From: an uncultured Brevundimonas sp.
GTDB lineage: Bacteria; Pseudomonadota; Alphaproteobacteria; Caulobacterales; Caulobacteraceae
NCBI RefSeq assembly: GCF_943913055.1
Contig: NZ_CALTWS010000018.1
Coordinates: 1-22,376, forward strand
Length of the DNA stretch: 22,376 bases
Direction of reading: 5' to 3'
Position 1 is the stretch's first letter. Each line of letters starts with the position of its first letter. A program made the translations under genes and the position numbers. Below the pieces are notes generated by a model. That model was not told the DNA's origin, made no database searches, and saw only the letters and a program-made list of their open reading frames with translations. Of this stretch, positions 1-7,243 are shown in pieces.

Positions 1-107
1 TACGGTCTCCGGGCATCGCGCCCGGCGCTCCGCCGGCCCATCCCACCCTCAACCGGCTGCGGGTTTATCGCAGGCGGCGATCTGACATGCCCGGTCTTTG
101 ACATCCA

Positions 108-123
108 CGATCCGAAAGGATCG
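108..123. other. Small perfect hairpin just after the rlmJ stop
   Basis: The arms CGATCC (108-113) and GGATCG (118-123) pair perfectly around a GAAA loop and directly abut the rlmJ stop codon (minus strand, 124-126). There is no T-run on either side, so it is at best a weak transcript-end or RNA-stabilising structure. A second short inverted repeat, CCGGGC/GCCCGG, lies at 9-25. The first 107 bases hold no gene that I can support. Confidence 0.3.
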
Positions 124-942
124 TCACATCATCCAGACTTCGGACTTCGCGCCCGTCTCGCCCAGGGTATCGACGACCCAGCCGCAGATTTCAGACGCAG
201 CCGCCTCAGCCCCGCCGGGCGGGTTCAGCACCACCATGGCGCAGCCGTTCATCTTCATGGGGTTGGTCAGGGGCCGCAACCGCGCCTCGGCCACCAGCAC
301 GCGCCGCGCCCCGCCCTGGTCCAGCCGACGCAGGAAACCGTCGAAGGTTTCCATATCCTTCAGCGGAGTCCAGATGGCCACGGTCGCCCGCGCATCGGCC
401 TTCACGATGGCGGCTCCCGTGTCGGCCGCCCGGTGATAGTCGTCGGGCTTCTCGAACGGCGGGTCGATCAGGACCAGAGGGCCAGGCGTGCGCTTCGCCT
501 CGGCCACCGCCTGATCGAAGCCGTCGCCGCCGCGGCCCTCGGTTGCCCCAAACGGCGCGAGCGCCTCGGTCAGCATCTCCAGAACCGGCGGATTCAGCTC
601 ATAGCCCACATAGCGATCCTGCGGTCCCAGATGCCGGGCCATCAGCAGGGGCGAGCCGGGATAGAAGGTCACGCCGCCGTCCGGGTTCATCGCGGCGACC
701 TCTGCGGCCAGGGCCTCGATCAGCGGCGGACGCTCCTCGGTCGCCATCAGGCGCGCGATCCCGGCCTCGGCCTCGCGTGACCGCGCCGCATCGCCGGTCA
801 GGTCATACAGGCCCGCGCCCGCATGGGTATCGATGACCGTGACCGGTCCCGACGCCTGGCGCCGCTCCAGCAGCCACAACACCAGGGCGTGCTTGACCAG
901 ATCCGCGAAATTCCCGGCGTGAAAGCTGTGGCGATAGTTCAT
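124..942 (-). CDS. rlmJ: 23S rRNA (adenine(2030)-N(6))-methyltransferase RlmJ
   Basis: The 272-residue product fits RlmJ, which methylates N6 of A2030 in 23S rRNA using S-adenosylmethionine; the family is about 280 residues long. The family N-terminus YRHSFHAGN is at residues 3-11, the SAM-binding DTHAGAG at 38-44, and the N6-adenine methyltransferase motif IV DPPF at 160-163 (E. coli has DPPY; Phe is tolerated in this motif class). The start is fixed by that N-terminal motif. A GAGG lies only about 4 nt before the ATG. It is divergent from the topoisomerase unit, with 87 nt between them containing the 8-bp palindrome TGACGTCA (968-975). Identification is firm; the rRNA position is known from the E. 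coli family member. Confidence 0.93.
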   Translation of the reverse strand: MNYRHSFHAGNFADLVKHALVLWLLERRQASGPVTVIDTHAGAGLYDLTGDAARSREAEAGIARLMATEERPPLIEALAAEVAAMNPDGGVTFYPGSPLLMARHLGPQDRYVGYELNPPVLEMLTEALAPFGATEGRGGDGFDQAVAEAKRTPGPLVLIDPPFEKPDDYHRAADTGAAIVKADARATVAIWTPLKDMETFDGFLRRLDQGGARRVLVAEARLRPLTNPMKMNGCAMVVLNPPGGAEAAASEICGWVVDTLGETGAKSEVWMM

Positions 943-1029
943 CCGCCCTCGTCCGCCGCGTCGTCCCTGACGTCAAGAGGAACCGGCGAGCCTGAGCGGA
1001 CGTTGGCCGTATCCGACAGGGACACCACC

Positions 1030-1374
1030 ATGCCATCCGCCAAGACCGAGCTGACCGAAAAACAGCGCACCCCGCCTGCCGCCGTCGCCAGGGAGGCGGA
1101 AAAGGGGCTGAAGCTGCGCGAGGAACATGGACGGGGCGGCACCGACGTGGGCCGCAGGCGTGCCAACCAGCTGAAGAACCGCGAGGCCGTCAGCGTCCGC
1201 GACATCAAGTCGATGCACAGCTATTTCGCCCGGCACAAGGTCGACAAGCGCGGCAAGAACTGGGCCGACAAGGACAAGCCCTCGGCCGGCTATATCGCTT
1301 GGCTGCTGTGGGGCGGCGATGCGGGTCGAAAATGGGTCGACGGCCTGCATGCCCGGCTGGACAAGGCCGACTGA
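1030..1374 (+). CDS. Small basic protein coupled to topoisomerase IB, phage-associated-type domain
   Basis: This 114-residue protein is rich in Lys and Arg and has no signal peptide or membrane segment. Its body contains REEHGRGGTDVGRRRANQL (residues about 32-50), then a stretch with MHSYFARH, and a C-terminal block YIAWLLWGGDAGRKW. From memory, this order of motifs resembles a short domain found in phage structural or protease-associated proteins and in small bacterial hypothetical proteins. I cannot name a function. The ATG at 1030 is preferred over upstream in-frame starts because AGGGA (1018-1022) sits 7 nt before it. Its stop overlaps the topoisomerase start in TGATG, so the two are probably translated together. 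A DNA-binding or accessory role is inference from charge and context only. Confidence 0.75.
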   Translation: MPSAKTELTEKQRTPPAAVAREAEKGLKLREEHGRGGTDVGRRRANQLKNREAVSVRDIKSMHSYFARHKVDKRGKNWADKDKPSAGYIAWLLWGGDAGRKWVDGLHARLDKAD

Positions 1375-2393
1375 TGGCCGATGGCTCCACAAGTTTCGTT
1401 GCGGCGGTTGAGGTTCCCAAGGGCCTGACCTGGTGCAGCGACGATCATGCGGGCCTGACCCGCGTCCGCTCGGGCAAAGGATTTTCCTACCGCGACAAGG
1501 CCGGCAAGGTCATCAAGGACAAGGCGGTGCTCGACCGCATCCGCATGCTGGCCATCCCGCCCGCCTGGACCGACGTCTGGATCTGCCCCCGGGCGACCGG
1601 CCACATCCAGGCGACGGGTCGCGACGCCAAGGGTCGCAAGCAGTACCGCTATCACAACGACTGGAGCAGCCACGCCTCCCAGACCAAGTTCGAACGCCTG
1701 CCTGCCTTCGCCCGCGCCCTGCCCCGCCTGCGCGAGCGGGTCGAGGCCGACCTGAACAGGCGCGGCGTGTCGCGCGCCAAGGTGCTGGCCACGGCGGTGC
1801 GCCTCTTGGAGATTACCCTGATCCGCGTCGGCAATGCGCAATATGCCAAGGCCAACCGTTCCTACGGCCTGACCACCCTGAACAAGCGCCATCTGGAGGT
1901 CGATGGCACGCGGTTGACCTTCGCCTTCAAGGGCAAGAGCGGGGTCGAGCATGCGGTGCGGGTTCAGGATCGACGACTGGCGACCGTGGTCCGCTCTCTG
2001 CGCGAACTGCCTGGCCAGCAGCTGTTCAAATACCGCGATGCCGACGGCGACCTGTGCCCCATCACCTCGGACGACGTGAACGCCTATATCCGAGAGGCCA
2101 TGGGCGAAGACTTTTCCGCCAAGGATTTCCGCACCTGGGCCGGGACCGTCTCGGCCGCCCGGGCCCTGCGCGATACGGAGGCCCCGACCTCGCCCACCGA
2201 CGCCAAGCGCAAGATCACGGTATGCGTGAATGCGGTCGCGGGCCTTCTCGGCAATACCCCGACCGTCTGCCGCAGCTCCTACGTCCACCCGCTGGTGTTC
2301 GAACTGTTCGAGGCGGGCAAGCTGATGGACGTCCTGCCCGGCGCGGAGACCAAGGGCTTCGAGCCGGCGCTGATGAAGGTGCTGAAGGCCTAG
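1374..2393 (+). CDS. DNA topoisomerase IB (poxvirus-like)
   Basis: The 339-residue product is a bacterial type IB topoisomerase, which relaxes supercoils through a 3'-phosphotyrosyl intermediate without ATP. By family alignment from memory, the catalytic set is Arg151 (LIRVGNAQY), Lys188 (FKGKSG), Arg253 (KDFRTWAGT), Asn294 (LGNTPTVCR) and the nucleophile Tyr303 (RSSYVHP). Asn replaces the poxviral His, as in the Deinococcus enzyme. The N-terminal domain contains AIPPAW (residues 60-65) and KGRKQYRYH. The ATG at 1374 shares a base with the preceding stop; an upstream in-frame extension would run through the previous gene and is unlikely. It ends in a 4-nt tail-to-tail overlap with the OGFr-domain gene. 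No frameshift or missing residue is seen. Confidence 0.93.
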   Translation: MADGSTSFVAAVEVPKGLTWCSDDHAGLTRVRSGKGFSYRDKAGKVIKDKAVLDRIRMLAIPPAWTDVWICPRATGHIQATGRDAKGRKQYRYHNDWSSHASQTKFERLPAFARALPRLRERVEADLNRRGVSRAKVLATAVRLLEITLIRVGNAQYAKANRSYGLTTLNKRHLEVDGTRLTFAFKGKSGVEHAVRVQDRRLATVVRSLRELPGQQLFKYRDADGDLCPITSDDVNAYIREAMGEDFSAKDFRTWAGTVSAARALRDTEAPTSPTDAKRKITVCVNAVAGLLGNTPTVCRSSYVHPLVFELFEAGKLMDVLPGAETKGFEPALMKVLKA

Positions 2394-2836
2394 GCCGTGC
2401 TCCAGTAGCGGCGGCTGTCCACGCTGGCGGGGCGATCCGCCGCGTCGTCCAGCGCCATGATCATGGCGCGAAACTCATCGGCCTCATCGTCGCCGCGCAG
2501 CAGACGCAGGGACTTGATGATCCGCGTGATCCGCAGATGGTTGTGATCGTGCGGGACCAGCCAGTGGGTGTTGTGGCTGTAGAACGCGCTCATCCGGTCC
2601 GTCGCGGCGGCCAGGGCGACCTGACACATGCCGCAGGCCTGCACCTCCTCGACGTCCGCCGCGCTCAGGACCGGCGCGCGGCGGTTGGCCCCGGACGGCT
2701 CGGCCAGGGGGAACAGCCACTGGATGAAGTCATGCGTCCGTTCGATCGCCCGGTCGTCCATGGCCACGACGTCGAAGACTGTGCGGCCAGCTCCGTCGGT
2801 GCCCGCCCCCTTCAGAAAATCGACGATGGCGGCCAT
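2390..2836 (-). CDS. Opioid growth factor receptor (OGFr) conserved-domain protein
   Basis: The 148-residue cytosolic protein matches the OGFr N-terminal conserved domain known from animal opioid growth factor receptors and scattered bacteria. The two hallmark blocks are ERTHDFIQWLFPLAEPS (residues 32-48) and the stretch at 92-113 with HNHLRITRIIKSLRLL. It is essentially the bare domain with no signal, membrane segment or extra domain. The bacterial function is unknown to me. It begins 23 nt after the tdh stop, so it may be the last gene of that run, although no clear ribosome binding site precedes its ATG. Its end overlaps the topoisomerase end by 4 nt on the opposite strand. Confidence 0.82.
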   Translation of the reverse strand: MAAIVDFLKGAGTDGAGRTVFDVVAMDDRAIERTHDFIQWLFPLAEPSGANRRAPVLSAADVEEVQACGMCQVALAAATDRMSAFYSHNTHWLVPHDHNHLRITRIIKSLRLLRGDDEADEFRAMIMALDDAADRPASVDSRRYWSTA

Positions 2837-2859
2837 GGCAGTTGCCGGACGGCGAGGCG

Positions 2860-3909
2860 TCAGGCCCTGGACCAGTCCAGGACCACCTTGCCCGACTGAC
2901 CGGCCTTCATGACCTCGAAGCCCTTTTCAAAATCCTGGAACGGCATTTGGTGGGTGATCAGCGGCTGCAGGTCCAGACCGGCCTTGAGCAGGCCCAGCAT
3001 CTTGCGCCAGGTCGTGAACATCTCGCGGCCATAGACGCCCTTGATGGTCAGGGCCTTCAAGATGATCGCGCCCCAGTCCGTCTCCATCGGCTTGGACGGA
3101 ATACCCAGCAGGGCCAGACCACCGCCCATGATCAGGGTGTCGACGCACTGTTTGAAGGCGATCGGCGAACCCGACATCTCCAGCGCGACGTCAAAACCCA
3201 CCTTCAGGCCCAGCTCGTTCATGACGTCGTGCAGATTTTCCTTGGTCGTGTTGACCGTCCGCACGCCCGGCGCGACCTTCTGGGCCAGTTCCAGGCGGAA
3301 GTCGTTGATGTCGGTCAGGACGACGGTCCGCGCGCCTGCGTGACGCGCGACGGCGGCGGCCATCATGCCGATGGGCCCGGCTCCGGTGACCAGCACGTCC
3401 TCGCCCAGCAGATCGAACTGCTGGGCCGTGTGCACGGCATTGCCGAACGGATCCAGGATCGAGCCGATCTCATAGGGTACGTCGTCGGGAAGCTCGATCA
3501 CGTTGAAGGCCGGGGCCACGACGAACTCGGCGAAACAGCCCTGGCGGTTTACGCCGATGCCGCGGGTGTCGGGATCCAGGTGGAAGTGACCGGCGCGGGC
3601 GGCCTCGGAGTTCAGATCGATCACGTGACCCTCGGCCGAGACCCGCTGGCCGACCTTCAGGCGGCGATCCACATCCTTGCCGATGGCGACGATCTCGCCC
3701 GCGAATTCATGGCCGGTGATCATCGGGACCGGCACATTCTTCTGGGACCACTCGTCCCAGTTCCAGATGTGGATGTCGGTGCCGCAAACGGCGGTCTTGT
3801 GGACCTTGATCAGCACGTCCTCGTCGCCCGCGACGGGGATCGGGGCCTCGATCAGCTCCAGCCCGACTTCGGGACGGGTCTTGGCCAGGGCCTGCATGGT
3901 GTCGGTCAT
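2860..3909 (-). CDS. tdh: L-threonine 3-dehydrogenase lacking the structural zinc cysteines
   Basis: The 349-residue medium-chain dehydrogenase oxidises L-threonine to 2-amino-3-ketobutyrate with NAD, the first step of the Tdh-Kbl route to glycine and acetyl-CoA. It aligns along its whole length with E. coli Tdh (341 residues). The catalytic zinc ligands Cys42, His67 and Glu68 are present, as is the Rossmann motif VTGAGPIG. Oddly, the structural zinc lobe is kept in length, but its four cysteines are replaced by Asp98, Ser101, Ala104 and Asp112, with the exact 3-3-8 spacing preserved. Its partner kbl lies upstream on the same strand, separated by one small membrane gene. The start at 3909 has only a weak purine stretch before it; Met5 is an alternative. 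Confidence 0.92.
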   Translation of the reverse strand: MTDTMQALAKTRPEVGLELIEAPIPVAGDEDVLIKVHKTAVCGTDIHIWNWDEWSQKNVPVPMITGHEFAGEIVAIGKDVDRRLKVGQRVSAEGHVIDLNSEAARAGHFHLDPDTRGIGVNRQGCFAEFVVAPAFNVIELPDDVPYEIGSILDPFGNAVHTAQQFDLLGEDVLVTGAGPIGMMAAAVARHAGARTVVLTDINDFRLELAQKVAPGVRTVNTTKENLHDVMNELGLKVGFDVALEMSGSPIAFKQCVDTLIMGGGLALLGIPSKPMETDWGAIILKALTIKGVYGREMFTTWRKMLGLLKAGLDLQPLITHQMPFQDFEKGFEVMKAGQSGKVVLDWSRA

Positions 3910-3956
3910 GGATTGTGTTCTTTCACTAAAAACGATCGATAAGCGCAGTCGTTGAG

Positions 3957-4181
3957 TCAGCTGCCGCTATCGCGATTTCTGAAACGCTTGATCAGGCCAA
4001 ACAGACCCTCCCCAGCGTACCGGTTGACCCAATAAATACCCCAAAGAGCAACAGCCGGTATTATAATAAGGGCCACAAAATCTACTGTTCTCACGGGCGG
4101 AGAATCGATAAGCGTCCCCACCACGAAGAGCACATAAAGCCCAAAGAACAACCAGATCGTGAGACTATTCAAGCGCTTCAT
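3957..4181 (-). CDS. Low-GC two-helix membrane protein between kbl and tdh
   Basis: The 74-residue protein has two hydrophobic segments (roughly residues 8-25 and 34-52), then a basic tail with IKRFRNRD, giving a hairpin-like inner membrane topology. I do not recognise a family. It lies 14 nt after the kbl stop and 47 nt before tdh, on the same strand, where these partners are usually adjacent. My hand count gives 112 G or C in 225 bases (about 50%), well below the neighbours. It uses codons such as ATA, ATT, GTT and CTT that they avoid, which suggests recent acquisition. No good ribosome binding site is visible, so translation may depend on coupling with kbl. Confidence 0.62.
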   Translation of the reverse strand: MKRLNSLTIWLFFGLYVLFVVGTLIDSPPVRTVDFVALIIIPAVALWGIYWVNRYAGEGLFGLIKRFRNRDSGS

Positions 4182-4195
4182 ACGTCATTCGAGTC

Positions 4196-5398
4196 CTAAA
4201 TGACGCCCAGTTCCTTGCCCGCTTGCGTGAAGGCCGCGACGACCTGATCGATCTGATCGAAGGTATGCGCCGCCGACATCTGCGTACGGATGCGAGCCTG
4301 GCCGCGAGGCACCACAGGGAAGTTGAAGCCAATCACATAGACGCCCAGTTCCAGCAGCCGGGCCGCCATATCCTGTGCCAGCTTGGCGTCGCCCAGCATG
4401 ACCGGGATGATCGGATGCTCGCCGGGTTGCAGCGTGAAACCGGCTTCCGTCATCGCGGCGCGATAACGGGCGGCATTGGCCGTCAGCTGCGTGCGCAGGG
4501 CGTCGCCTTCCGAGCCTGCGGCAATGCGGATGGCCTCTAGCGACGAGCCGCAGACGGCGGGGCTCAGTGCATTGGAGAACAGGTACGGCCGCGCCCGCTG
4601 TTTCAGCAGGGCCACGACGTTCGACTTGGCGCAGATGAAGCCGCCCATGGCCCCGCCCAAGGCCTTGCCGAAGGTGCCGGTGACGAAGTCGACCTCGACC
4701 CCGTGATAGGCATAGGAGCCGCGACCCTGCGGCCCCAGGAAGCCCGTGGCGTGGCAGTCATCGACCATGATCAGAGCGGCATACGTGTCGGCCAGCGCCC
4801 GGATGTCCTTCAGCTTCGCGATATAGCCGTCCATCGAGAAGGCGCCGTCGGTGGCGATGATAATGTTGCGCGCGCCCTCGGCCCGGGCCTGTTTCAGCTG
4901 GACCTCCAGATCGTCCATGTCGGAGGTGGCGAAGCGATAGCGTTTGGCCTTGCACAGCCGCACACCGTCGATGATCGAGGCGTGGTTCAGCGCGTCCGAG
5001 ACGATCGCATCCTCGGCCCCGAACAGCGGCTCGAAGATGCCGCCATTGGCATCGAAGGCGGCGGCGAACAGGATGGTGTCCTCAAAGCCGAGGTAGTCGG
5101 CGATGGCCCGCTCCAGTTCCTTGTGGATTTCCAGGGTGCCGCAGATGAAGCGGACCGAGGCCGTGCCCGCCCCCCATTTTTCCTGAGCCTTGATACCGGC
5201 CTGGGTGACGCGCTCGTCGCCGGCCAGACCCAGATAGTTGTTGGCGCAGAAGTTCAGGACATCACGTCCGCCCACCTTGATCACCGGCCCCTGGCGCGAG
5301 GCGATGACGCGCTCGGGCTTGGTCAGCCCCTGCGTCTCGATATCGGCAAGCTCTGCGGAAACGCGGTCGTAGAAGGCGGCATTGGTCGTGTTGCTCAT
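4196..5398 (-). CDS. kbl: Glycine C-acetyltransferase (2-amino-3-ketobutyrate CoA ligase)
   Basis: The 400-residue PLP enzyme (E. coli Kbl has 398) cleaves 2-amino-3-ketobutyrate with CoA into glycine and acetyl-CoA, completing threonine breakdown begun by Tdh. It belongs to the alpha-oxoamine synthases. The PLP lysine is Lys245 in TGTFGKALGG, and the cofactor-ring motif VDDCHATG is at residues 212-219. NFCANNYLGL at 49-58 is the family N-terminal block. The start at 5398 matches the family N-terminus; no strong ribosome binding site precedes it. It lies 31 nt downstream of the 300-residue hypothetical gene and leads the kbl / small membrane protein / tdh cluster. Confidence 0.95.
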   Translation of the reverse strand: MSNTTNAAFYDRVSAELADIETQGLTKPERVIASRQGPVIKVGGRDVLNFCANNYLGLAGDERVTQAGIKAQEKWGAGTASVRFICGTLEIHKELERAIADYLGFEDTILFAAAFDANGGIFEPLFGAEDAIVSDALNHASIIDGVRLCKAKRYRFATSDMDDLEVQLKQARAEGARNIIIATDGAFSMDGYIAKLKDIRALADTYAALIMVDDCHATGFLGPQGRGSYAYHGVEVDFVTGTFGKALGGAMGGFICAKSNVVALLKQRARPYLFSNALSPAVCGSSLEAIRIAAGSEGDALRTQLTANAARYRAAMTEAGFTLQPGEHPIIPVMLGDAKLAQDMAARLLELGVYVIGFNFPVVPRGQARIRTQMSAAHTFDQIDQVVAAFTQAGKELGVI

Positions 5399-5429
5399 GC
5401 CGCTGTCGCTAGACGTTTTCGCGCGCGGT

Positions 5430-6332
5430 TTAAACCCTGCGGCTGTCCGCCCAGCGGATCAGGGCGGCGCGCGGCCAGGCGACGATCCAGGAGCGGGCGG
5501 TGTATTCGCCCTTTTCGATCAGGGCGGCGCGGGTCGGCGAACTGGTCGCCGCCCGCTGGGTGTGAATGTCACCCGGTCCCTGATGCAGCAGAAACGCCCC
5601 GTGCTTCAGCGGATTGACCCGCAGATAGGCCAGGCGCGGGCTGATCTGCTCCAGCGGCGGGTCGTAGAACCAGGACGAGCCCAGCATTCCCGCCATCTGC
5701 GGGCGGCGCTTGCAGATTTCAGCGGCCGTCGCCCAGGCGCGATCCCAGCCCGCCTCGTTGAAATCGGAAAGCTCGCGGCTTTCGGTATGGACCTCCAGCC
5801 AGGGCTTCCAGCTCTGCGCGGCGATGTACGATGGAATGACGGACCAGCCCCAGCCCTCCCGCGCGTGTCGCAGCACCTGCCCCGGCCCCAGGGGCGAGGA
5901 CAGGTCGATCATCTGGGTGCGCGCGCCCGGCACAGACAGCACCAGCGAGATACGCACGTCCTTGGCCCAGAAGTCGCGATCGTAAGGATCGGCGGCGGTG
6001 GTCAGGAAGTCGGCCAGCCGCCCGATCCATTCCGGATAAAGCTCCAGCGCCGCCTGCGGCAGGTCGGCCGCGGCGATGCGGCGCGGCATTTCCAGCGCCC
6101 AGTGCGCGACCAAGGCGCGGCGGTGGTCGTCGGTCAGTGCGGAGCCGAAGGCGGCGGCCAGCGCCTCCTCCGCCCGATGCCCCGGCTGGTCGAAATCCCA
6201 GTGCGGCGCGCTGTCGGTCGCGGCCTCTGCGGCGCCGGGCGCGAGGGCGGCGATCCGGGCGCGATCCTCCGCCGGGACTTTGTTCAGCACGGCCTCGAAG
6301 GCGGCGATCCAGGCAGGGGTCAGGCTGTTCAT
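5430..6332 (-). CDS. Uncharacterised 300-residue protein
   Basis: I do not recognise this protein. It is a soluble, Trp- and Ala-rich protein with no signal peptide, membrane segment or nucleotide-binding loop that I can see. The N-terminal third is helical and alanine-rich. The C-terminal two-thirds has many aromatic residues, with stretches such as GWGWSVIPSYIAAQSWKPWL and GMLGSSWFYDPPLEQISPRL that look conserved and possibly enzymatic. The length, GC-rich codon use and tight fit (34 nt after ispE, 31 nt before kbl) support a real gene. A GCTAGGGT box occurs just upstream of the ATG, but with no convincing -35 element. Confidence 0.75.
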   Translation of the reverse strand: MNSLTPAWIAAFEAVLNKVPAEDRARIAALAPGAAEAATDSAPHWDFDQPGHRAEEALAAAFGSALTDDHRRALVAHWALEMPRRIAAADLPQAALELYPEWIGRLADFLTTAADPYDRDFWAKDVRISLVLSVPGARTQMIDLSSPLGPGQVLRHAREGWGWSVIPSYIAAQSWKPWLEVHTESRELSDFNEAGWDRAWATAAEICKRRPQMAGMLGSSWFYDPPLEQISPRLAYLRVNPLKHGAFLLHQGPGDIHTQRAATSSPTRAALIEKGEYTARSWIVAWPRAALIRWADSRRV

Positions 6333-6366
6333 GCCCGGACCCTAGCGCACGCGGGTTTGCCGACGG

Positions 6367-7239
6367 TTAAGGGGCAGCCAGCGTCGTCGGCATGATCCAC
6401 CAATCGGGCTGTTTGCTCGCCAGCTGGCGGGCCGCGGCCTCCGCCGCTTCGCGCGTATCGAACAGGGCGAAGACCGTTGCCCCCGATCCCGACATCCGCG
6501 CCAGCCGGGCGTCAGGCAGGGCGGCCACGGCCTGCACGGCCGCACCGATGGCGGGCTGCAGCGCGATGGCCGGGGCCTGCAGATCATTGCGCTGCTCGGC
6601 CAGCCAGTCGATCACGCCTGCAGCGCTCCACTCCACAGGCGGGGCGGGTCGCGACTGGAGCGGACGCGGTGCCGCATCGTAGGCGCGATAGACAGCCCCT
6701 GTCGGCGACGGCACGCCAGGATTGACCAGCATGGCATGCAAAGGCGGCAGTCTCGGCTCGAAGGTGAGGACATCGCCCCGCCCCTCGGCCCAGGCCGTGC
6801 GGGCATGCAGACACATCGGGCCGTCGGCCCCGACGACCTTGGCGATCTCGCCGAGGGCCGCATCGTCGAGGTCCAGCCTCAGCAGGTCGCGCGCCAGCTT
6901 CAGTGCCGCCCCCGCATCCGACGACCCGCCACCCAGACCGGCCGCGATGGGCAGGCGCTTGTCGAGATAAACGTGAAGCCGTGGCTGGCCGATACCTGTC
7001 GCCTCTCCCAAGGCTTGGAGTGCGCGCAGGATCAGGTTGTCGGGATCGGCGGCCAGGCCTGACCCGAAGGGCCCGTCGACCGTCAGCGACAGTCGGTCCG
7101 CAGGCTCGACCGAGATGCTGTCGCCGACGTCGGCAAAGGCGACCAGGCTGGTCAGAGGGTGATAGCCCTCGTCGTCCACCGGCCCGACATGCAGGAACAG
7201 GTTGATCTTGGCGGGCGCGATCGCCGTCAGCGGCGACAT
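6367..7239 (-). CDS. ispE: 4-diphosphocytidyl-2-C-methyl-D-erythritol kinase
   Basis: The 290-residue GHMP kinase phosphorylates CDP-methylerythritol in the non-mevalonate isoprenoid pathway. The N-terminal APAKINLFLHV carries the catalytic Lys11. The ATP-binding loop PIAAGLGGGSSDA is at residues 97-109, the GAD motif with the putative catalytic Asp is at about 137-139, and the C-terminal GHMP block MSGSGATVFALF is present. I chose the ATG at 7239, 4 nt after the TPR gene stop; a GTG at 7254 would add five residues and overlap that gene. Neither has a clear ribosome binding site, so coupling to the upstream gene is likely. Confidence 0.95.
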   Translation of the reverse strand: MSPLTAIAPAKINLFLHVGPVDDEGYHPLTSLVAFADVGDSISVEPADRLSLTVDGPFGSGLAADPDNLILRALQALGEATGIGQPRLHVYLDKRLPIAAGLGGGSSDAGAALKLARDLLRLDLDDAALGEIAKVVGADGPMCLHARTAWAEGRGDVLTFEPRLPPLHAMLVNPGVPSPTGAVYRAYDAAPRPLQSRPAPPVEWSAAGVIDWLAEQRNDLQAPAIALQPAIGAAVQAVAALPDARLARMSGSGATVFALFDTREAAEAAARQLASKQPDWWIMPTTLAAP

Positions 7240-7243
7240 GGGC

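Noticed and set aside
968..975. TGACGTCA palindrome in the rlmJ/topoisomerase divergent region
   Set aside because: An 8-bp palindrome alone, with no good -35/-10 pair around it, is not enough to call an operator.
1433..2899. Very long open frame in another phase across the topoisomerase gene
   Set aside because: Its translation is Arg/Pro/Gly-rich without family motifs, while the overlapping frame encodes a complete topoisomerase IB. It is a by-product of high GC.
5427..5436. Perfect palindrome GGTTTAAACC between the 300-residue gene and kbl
   Set aside because: It is formed largely by the stop codon context and has no flanking promoter elements; a single short palindrome is weak evidence for an operator.
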